Shown here in pieces: positions 62,871-64,000 of a stretch of DNA of 64,000 nucleotides (position 1 is its first letter; each line of letters begins with the position of its first letter). Origin of the DNA: Apus apus (lineage: Eukaryota; Chordata; Aves; Apodiformes; Apodidae). The position numbers and the translations under genes were made by a program. Where the stretch lies: the NCBI RefSeq assembly GCF_020740795.1, contig NC_067282.1, positions 148,228,858-148,292,857 of the forward strand, in the 5' to 3' direction. The notes under the pieces were generated by a model that was not told the DNA's origin, searched no databases, and worked only from the letters and a program-made list of their open reading frames with translations.

Positions 62871-64000
62871 TTACCTGTTCAGTGCTTAAATCGTATTGCT
62901 AAGCACTATATCTGCATTTCTTTTAAATACCTACAGAGTTGCCAGGGTAACTTGTGTTTTTGAACATTCAAGTTTTAGGGCATAGCCCAGATATTAATGA
63001 AGGCTAAATTTTGTAATGAGAGACATGTCTCAAATTTGAGTCCCATACTTGCATGTCTATCCTTAGATATTATCACCAGTATTCAATACATTCACCTTTT
63101 GGTCTGGATGTCCCAAATCAGCTACAGCAGAAGCCTATTACACTGTTAAGAAGCTTGGTTGCAAAGTTATGCATTCATAATGTCTGCCTTTGGAGAAGGA
63201 GGCAGAGGCAGTTTTTCTGAGCCTCTTCAAGTCCCACAAAAGTGCCACTTGAATGTCTTGCATGGATCAACTTTTTCCTGATGTTGTGTTTATGCCTCGT
63301 AGTAAGATGCCTGGATTCCTAGCACTGGCCAGCTGAAATGTGCCGGTCAAATTTCACTATCCCTGCTGGCTTCACAGACCACCCAATTCCTTCCTGACAG
63401 AGAGAAATAATATAACGCATGGCATTTTGCTCATCCCCCGACCAGCAGGTATCCCTGATGCACCAGAATAATTTCAGGGTGGGTGGGAAGCACTGTGATG
63501 CCATAGCAGATGAGTGAATCTGCATCCTAACCCCCTACAGCTACCAGCTTTGCTGCTGGGCAAGGGTGGGTCACAAGCAAGAGGAATTATCTTGGAAGGC
63601 CGCCTATGGCTCAGTAGCCTGAAGTCAGCTCATTAAAAGACTAGTGACAAAGAACATCCCCCATACCATGAAGAGTGAAACTACTGTTTCTGAAATAAGC
63701 AGAGAGTATTTCTTTGTCTGAACTCATCAGCTGGCTAGAAAACTTACATTAGAACTCATAACACAAAAAAACAGAATTTGAAATAATGGGCACTTAATTG
63801 TTGAAGATCAACGTACCTTACTAGGCATTTTCTCCTTTTTTCTACTTTTCAAGAGAAAAGCAGAAAAAGGGAAAAAAAAAAAAAATCAGCCTAGTTTTGG
63901 GCTGACACTCCCAAGTTTCTGCTTTGCAGAAACCGAAGACCAACAATTAAACCATCCCAAAATTAAACCTTGAAAAACCCCATTCCCTTCTTACTCTGCC
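62871..64000 (-). other. GLT8D2: GLT8D2 intron (continues past right edge)
   Basis: No exon resembling the upstream DDD-containing block was found, so the rest of the gene lies beyond the window. There is nothing else recognisable apart from a poly(A) run near 63873-63885. Confidence 0.65.

Overview
The window is nuclear DNA from a bird. The evidence is spliced vertebrate genes with GT/AG introns, CpG-island promoters in AT-rich surroundings, several CR1 retroelement fragments of the avian and reptilian type, no Alu, L1 or B-type SINEs, and an HSP90B1 protein that, as I remember the chicken sequence, differs from it only slightly. The gene order NT5DC3 - HSP90B1 - UQCC6 (C12orf73/BRAWNIN) - TDG - GLT8D2 matches human 12q23.3. 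The species was not determined.

Layout from left to right. Positions 1-9449 hold the 5' part of NT5DC3 on the minus strand: exons 1-3, with the rest of the gene lying left of the window. Its CpG-island promoter is at about 8.75-9.62 kb. Positions 9.6-29.6 kb are AT-rich and contain no gene I can support. They do hold a few weak exon-like signals, an isolated CpG-richer patch at 23.84-24.40 kb and simple repeats. A large CpG island at 29.64-31.1 kb has two parts: an upstream block with ZNF143-, NRF1- and ETS-like sites that faces the empty interval, and the HSP90B1 promoter, which has five CCAAT boxes and two exact ER stress response elements.

HSP90B1 (30,674-39,713, plus strand, 18 coding exons, 794 aa, signal peptide to KDEL) is complete. 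UQCC6 (44,314-45,732, minus strand, 2 coding exons, 67 aa) and TDG (46,176-56,774, plus strand, 10 coding exons, 408 aa) are both complete and are divergently transcribed from one CpG-island promoter, with only 443 bp between their start codons. The last four coding exons of GLT8D2 (59,315-62,744, minus strand) close the window, and its 5' exons lie beyond the right edge. HSP90B1/UQCC6 and TDG/GLT8D2 are convergent, tail-to-tail pairs.

The genes do not form one pathway. They are an ER chaperone, a mitochondrial complex III assembly microprotein, a base-excision-repair and DNA-demethylation glycosylase, a HAD-family 5'-nucleotidase-like protein and a Golgi/ER-type GT8 glycosyltransferase-like protein. 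What they share is promoter layout, with CpG islands and head-to-head pairing. I found no convincing new biological system. The best leads are the orphan divergent promoter upstream of HSP90B1, possible exon remnants in the 10-29 kb interval, and splice-site oddities in TDG and GLT8D2. All exon boundaries were read by eye from splice consensus, reading-frame continuity and remembered protein homology. No database search was run.
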